A DNA stretch of 64,000 nucleotides. Origin: Lacihabitans soyangensis (GTDB lineage: Bacteria > Bacteroidota > Bacteroidia > Cytophagales > Spirosomataceae). A program made the translations under genes and the position numbers. Below are positions 60,837 to 64,000 of the stretch, piece after piece; within the stretch, counting starts at the first letter, position 1, and each line of letters opens with the position of its first letter. A model generated the notes under the pieces. The model did not search any database, had not been told where the DNA came from, and saw only the letters and a list, made by a program, of their open reading frames with translations. The stretch lies in NCBI RefSeq assembly GCF_024343775.1, contig NZ_RJUF01000173.1:124001-188000 (forward strand). Direction: 5' to 3'.

Positions 60837-61481
60837 TCAAGGGCTTAATCTTTCTATTTTCCAATTATCGCCTTCTTGCGTAAACAATATCCTATCATGT
60901 AACCTGTTGGGTCTACCTTGCCAGAATTCTATACGCTCTACTTTTAGAACATATCCTCCCCAATGTGGCGGACGAGGGATGACCTCCAAATTTTCAAATT
61001 CCTTTTGGTAAAAAGCTAATTTTTCATCCAAGATGTCTCTTCCCGAAATCACCTCACTTTGGCTGCTTACCCAAGCACCTATCTGGCTTTCACGAGGCCT
61101 TGACCAATAATATTCATCAGAATCCTGCTCCGAAACTTTCTCCATAAAGCCTTCAATTCTCACCTGACGCTCAAGTTTATCCCAAAAGAAAGTTAAGCAA
61201 GCAGCATTGTTGACTGCCAATTCCTGTCCCTTATGACTTTTATAATTGGTATAAAAAACAAAACCATTTTCGTCGAAGCCCTTAAGCAGAACCACTCTTG
61301 CCGATGGTCTTCCGTCTTTGATGGTAGACAAAACCATAGCATTGGCTTCAACCAACTTGGCCTCCAGAGCATCTTTAAACCATTCGGCAAACTGAATATA
61401 TGGATTTTTAGAAACAATATTTTCAGATAATTCGTTAAGTGTGTAGTTATTTCGAAGATTGGCGACAGTAGTTTTGTCCAT
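60837..61481 (-). CDS. pdxH: Pyridoxamine 5'-phosphate oxidase
   Basis: The protein has 214 residues, the standard length. Family motifs include NAMVLSTIKDGRPSARVVLL, FVFYTNYKSHKGQELAVN, LERQVRIEGFMEKVSEQDSD, YYWSRPRESQIGAWVSSQS and the C-terminal VERIEFWQGRPNRLHDRILF with conserved His and Arg. It uses FMN to oxidise pyridoxine or pyridoxamine phosphate to pyridoxal phosphate in the cytoplasm. It is divergent from the DUF349 gene with 77 bases between the starts. Confidence 0.97.
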   Translation of the reverse strand: MDKTTVANLRNNYTLNELSENIVSKNPYIQFAEWFKDALEAKLVEANAMVLSTIKDGRPSARVVLLKGFDENGFVFYTNYKSHKGQELAVNNAACLTFFWDKLERQVRIEGFMEKVSEQDSDEYYWSRPRESQIGAWVSSQSEVISGRDILDEKLAFYQKEFENLEVIPRPPHWGGYVLKVERIEFWQGRPNRLHDRILFTQEGDNWKIERLSP

Positions 61482-61520
61482 GATTTATTAACCTTTTTTA
61501 TGTTTGTTACGTATATTTAT

Positions 61521-61529
61521 TAAATTTGC
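61521..61529 (+). promoter_or_regulatory. -7 box of the DUF349 gene
   Basis: TAAATTTGC matches the Bacteroidota -7 consensus TAnnTTTGC exactly, 30 bases before the ATG at 61559. A TTTG at 61503-61506 is closer than the usual 19-20 bases, so the -33 element is uncertain. Confidence 0.55.
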
Positions 61530-61558
61530 GACCTGAATAAGATTACCAACGAATTTTG

Positions 61559-63715
61559 ATGATTGAACCAAGTATCGAACCGACCAACAACATTGATGAC
61601 ATCAATGCCGAAAATTTAGTTTCGGAAAGCACTGAATTAAATTCAGGCGAAACCACTGTAGAAACAACCTCAGCTATTGAAACAACAGAAACTCCCCAAA
61701 GTTCTGAAATAATAGCAGAAGAAAAAATGATTGACATCACAAACCCTCAAGCTTCCGTAGAAAGTACTACTGTCGAGCATATTGTGAATACTACAGAAGA
61801 GGATAGCAAGGATGAAAACGGTAACGAAAACAATTTACCAGAAGAATCAGCGGTAGTAAGCTCCGATGAACTGGCCAAAGAGATTCAGACAGAAAGTACA
61901 GATATTGAAGAAATTGAAGAATTAGAAGAGCCATCTTCTATGCCAAGTTTCGACAATGACTTTACCAACTACACCAAGAAAGACTACGTGGACTTAGCAG
62001 ACAAAATGCTCGTGGCCATGAACTCTAGAGGTCTTGTTGCATCTGATGTCAAAAACATCGATAACGTACTTAAGGTAATCAGAGGAGTGTTCGACGAACT
62101 CACGCAAAAAGAAAAAGCTGAAGCTCGCAAGTCATACAAGGAGCAGAACGGTACTGACGAAGGTTTTGAATTCAAAAATGATAATTATGCCATTCGTTTT
62201 GAGGGTATTTTGGTTCAAATTCGTGAGAAAAGACAGGCCTTTTACCAAAAGTTAGAAAGAGAAAGAGAAGACTATTTCGAGGTGAAAACTAGATTACTTC
62301 AAAGCCTAAGAGAAATAGTAGATATAGAAGAAAAAGGTGAGTCGAAAAACAATTGGGAGGCATTTAAAAAACTTCAAACTGAGTGGAAAAATGCTGGAAA
62401 CATCAATTCAGTGCATAATGGCACGCTTTGGTCGGCCTACAACGCTTTAGTGGACAGATACTTTGACATCAGAAGTATTCAAAATGAGCTTAAAGACCTC
62501 GACAGAAAGAAAAATGTAATTAACAAAGAAGGCGTGGTAATCAAAATTGAGGCGATAGCCGATTCTTTGAAGGAAAGCCCGCTCACCAACATTATATTGA
62601 AGAAAGCCAACGAACTTTTACTAGAATACAAACAAATAGGGCCTGGACCAAGAGAAGAACAAGATGCTCTTTGGGCTAGATTAAAGGCTGCATTTGATGT
62701 TATATACGAGAAAAAACGTGAACTAGCCAAAGAAAACAGTGCCTTGAATGAGGACATTTTCAATGCTAAAAATCAACTGTTTCTTAACTTAAAGCCCTAC
62801 CTGGAATTCCAGAGTGACAGCATAAACGAATGGAATGCCAAGTCTAAGGAAGTAATGGAAATCCAAGACCAGTGGAATGCCATCAAAGGTGCTATGCCAC
62901 GTGACAAAGGCAAAGAAATCAGTAAAGAGTTCTGGCATGCATTGAAACAGTTTTTCAAAAACAAGAGCGATTTCTTTGCTAAATTGGAAGCCAAACGTGA
63001 GGCCAACTACAAGGCCAAAGAAGAATTATGCATTGCTGCTGACGAAATATTGGCTACTGGTGACCACTCAGCACCTAACACCAACAAAATCATCGACTTA
63101 CAGAAAAAATGGAAGACGATTGGCCACGTACCTGAGAAATATAAAGATACCTTATATAACAGGTTCAAAGCCACTTGTGACCAATATTTTGATCTGAAAC
63201 GTACAGAAACCAAGTCACAAGACGCAGAATTCGAGGCGAATCTTGTCAAGAAAGTGGCTATTTGTGAAGAAATCGAGAAACTGGCAGAAGCTGGTACTTC
63301 GGACTTGGCTAAGTTGAGCGACTATAAAAAAGAATTTGCTGCCATTGGATTTGTACCTCGTAAAGACATGCAAAATATTCAGGCAAGATTTATAAAAGCC
63401 ATCAACAATTTTGTCAAGACATCTTCAGGTCTCGATAAAACCGAGAAAGACAAACTGATGCTACAAAACGAGGCTGAGGTGGTGTTGAAAACAGGTGGCA
63501 GCAGCAAGAACCTTGATAAGCAAGAAAGTGAGATTAGACGTAAAATGAAGACCTTGGAAGAGGAAATTACCCTTACTAGGAACAACATAGAATTCTTTGG
63601 CCACTCTAAAAATGCCGAAAAACTCAAGGCTGAATACATGCAGAAGGTTTTGAAAGCCGAAAAAGAGTTGAAAGATTTGCAAGATAAAATCAAACTTATC
63701 AACGCAGCCAACTAA
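61559..63715 (+). CDS. DUF349 domain-containing protein
   Basis: The protein has 718 residues from the ATG at 61559 (a TTG one codon earlier is less likely). The first roughly 130 residues are acidic and probably disordered (Glu/Thr/Ser-rich). The rest consists of repeated DUF349 helical units, each with a W-K or W-N core (WEAFKKLQTEWKNAGNINSV, IQDQWNAIKGAMPRDKGKEI, LQKKWKTIGHVPEKYKDTLY, YKKEFAAIGFVPRKDMQNIQ). A C-terminal coiled coil follows (RKMKTLEEEITLTRNNIEFF). It has no signal peptide. The family is common in Bacteroidota and its function is not known. A strong terminator follows. Confidence 0.92.
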   Translation: MIEPSIEPTNNIDDINAENLVSESTELNSGETTVETTSAIETTETPQSSEIIAEEKMIDITNPQASVESTTVEHIVNTTEEDSKDENGNENNLPEESAVVSSDELAKEIQTESTDIEEIEELEEPSSMPSFDNDFTNYTKKDYVDLADKMLVAMNSRGLVASDVKNIDNVLKVIRGVFDELTQKEKAEARKSYKEQNGTDEGFEFKNDNYAIRFEGILVQIREKRQAFYQKLEREREDYFEVKTRLLQSLREIVDIEEKGESKNNWEAFKKLQTEWKNAGNINSVHNGTLWSAYNALVDRYFDIRSIQNELKDLDRKKNVINKEGVVIKIEAIADSLKESPLTNIILKKANELLLEYKQIGPGPREEQDALWARLKAAFDVIYEKKRELAKENSALNEDIFNAKNQLFLNLKPYLEFQSDSINEWNAKSKEVMEIQDQWNAIKGAMPRDKGKEISKEFWHALKQFFKNKSDFFAKLEAKREANYKAKEELCIAADEILATGDHSAPNTNKIIDLQKKWKTIGHVPEKYKDTLYNRFKATCDQYFDLKRTETKSQDAEFEANLVKKVAICEEIEKLAEAGTSDLAKLSDYKKEFAAIGFVPRKDMQNIQARFIKAINNFVKTSSGLDKTEKDKLMLQNEAEVVLKTGGSSKNLDKQESEIRRKMKTLEEEITLTRNNIEFFGHSKNAEKLKAEYMQKVLKAEKELKDLQDKIKLINAAN

Positions 63716-63723
63716 TTTTAGAA

Positions 63724-63781
63724 AGCCTAATTGTTTGACCAAAAATAAAAGTTTTGATAATCAAACGATTAGGTTTTTTTT
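63724..63781 (+). terminator. Rho-independent terminator after the DUF349 gene
   Basis: CCTAATTGTTTGA (63726-63738) pairs with TCAAACGATTAGG (63761-63773) over 13 positions with one G-U pair, followed by eight or more T residues. The loop is 22 bases. Confidence 0.85.
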
Positions 63782-63801
63782 CAAAAAAAAGATAAAAAAT
63801 A

Positions 63802-63834
63802 TTTGCGTAGTGTGTTTTTTGGATATAGTTTTGC
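63802..63834 (+). promoter_or_regulatory. Promoter of tRNA-Thr
   Basis: TTTG at 63802-63805 and TAGTTTTGC at 63826-63834 match the Bacteroidota -33 and -7 elements (TTTG, about 20 bases, TAnnTTTG). The -7 box lies 55 bases before the tRNA, allowing a short 5' leader. Confidence 0.75.
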
Positions 63835-63888
63835 ACCACAATTAAGGAACAGCATTCAACACGAAAGCAAAACTTAATTAAAATAGAC

Positions 63889-63961
63889 GCCTCTTTAGCT
63901 CAGCTGGTAGAGCAACTGATTTGTAATCAGTAGGTCATTGGTTCGATCCCGATAAGAGGCT
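63889..63961 (+). tRNA. tRNA-Thr (anticodon UGU)
   Basis: The 73-base gene folds as a standard cloverleaf: acceptor stem GCCTCTT/AAGAGGC, D stem GCTC/GAGC, anticodon stem ACTGA/TCAGT with loop TTTGTAA (anticodon TGT at 63922-63924), and T arm with TTCGATC. The discriminator base is T, as is usual for tRNA-Thr. CCA is not encoded (the DNA reads TCAAA), so it must be added after transcription. Confidence 0.97.
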
Positions 63962-63962
63962 C

Positions 63963-63994
63963 AAAGCCGATTCAGAAATGAGTCGGCTTTTTTA
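63963..63994 (+). terminator. Rho-independent terminator after tRNA-Thr
   Basis: AAAGCCGA (63963-63970) pairs with TCGGCTTT (63983-63990) around an inner part that can also pair, followed by more T residues. It begins two bases after the tRNA and shows that the tRNA is transcribed alone. Confidence 0.88.
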
Positions 63995-64000
63995 TTGAAT

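Noticed and set aside
63841-64000. tRNA-Thr as an integration site for a mobile element
   Set aside because: No integrase gene or repeated tRNA 3' end was seen; the right side of the window ends just after the terminator, so nothing can be supported.

Overview
The window comes from the chromosome of a Bacteroidota bacterium, most likely of the order Cytophagales; the exact lineage is inferred. The supporting signs are a SusC/SusD pair, promoters of the TAnnTTTG type without clear Shine-Dalgarno sequences, many LytTR regulators, ELWxxDGT and SBBP repeat proteins, and a low G+C content. No phage integrase, transposase or CRISPR array was seen.

Region 1 (1-12 kb): a SusC/SusD pair (SusC cut by the left edge) ends at a strong terminator. 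It is followed by a VCBS/ASPIC-UnbV lipoprotein, a D-aminoacylase-like lipoprotein that lacks the usual HxH metal motif, a quinone-oxidoreductase-type dehydrogenase with a small Fe-S protein, and a GH16 glucanase lipoprotein. Region 2 (12-38.5 kb) is a large sensing and secretion island. Five minus-strand genes encode one solitary LytTR regulator and four big repeat-rich secreted proteins. Three of these four end in the same roughly 65-residue C-terminal module. A NarL-type two-component pair, a DEAD-box helicase, and a propeller-sensor kinase with its LytTR response regulator follow. A plus-strand run then encodes a tiny membrane protein, a beta-helix protein, a repeat protein, a GH5 glycosidase, a second solitary LytTR regulator, a fibre-like protein and a propeller-like protein. 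Candidate operators are visible: the same TACAGGTnnACCTGTA palindrome plus an outlying half-site stands upstream of two minus-strand genes at matching distance from a -7 box, and two CCCACTTAT repeats exactly 21 bp apart lie just after the LytTR response regulator gene.

Region 3 (38.8-44 kb): a sugar module with a TIM-barrel isomerase, two Gfo/Idh/MocA oxidoreductases and a divergent MFS permease. Region 4 (44-49 kb): coaX, an outer-membrane protein and lptC, a DsrE-like protein, a decayed second copy of the lptC 3' end, and an SBBP-type secreted protein. Region 5 (49-51.1 kb) is a small accessory island: a YefM-YoeB toxin-antitoxin pair and a two-gene unit (DUF6934-like protein plus a 48-residue partner), each bordered by copies of a hairpin-forming intergenic repeat. 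Region 6 (51.1-64 kb) is mostly housekeeping: a cytochrome c and SCO pair, a helical lipoprotein, recN, a tandem 160-170 bp intergenic repeat, a PorE-like OmpA protein, tilS, an OstA-like LPS protein, pdxH, a DUF349 protein and tRNA-Thr(UGU).

All family names come from reading motifs by eye; no database search was run.
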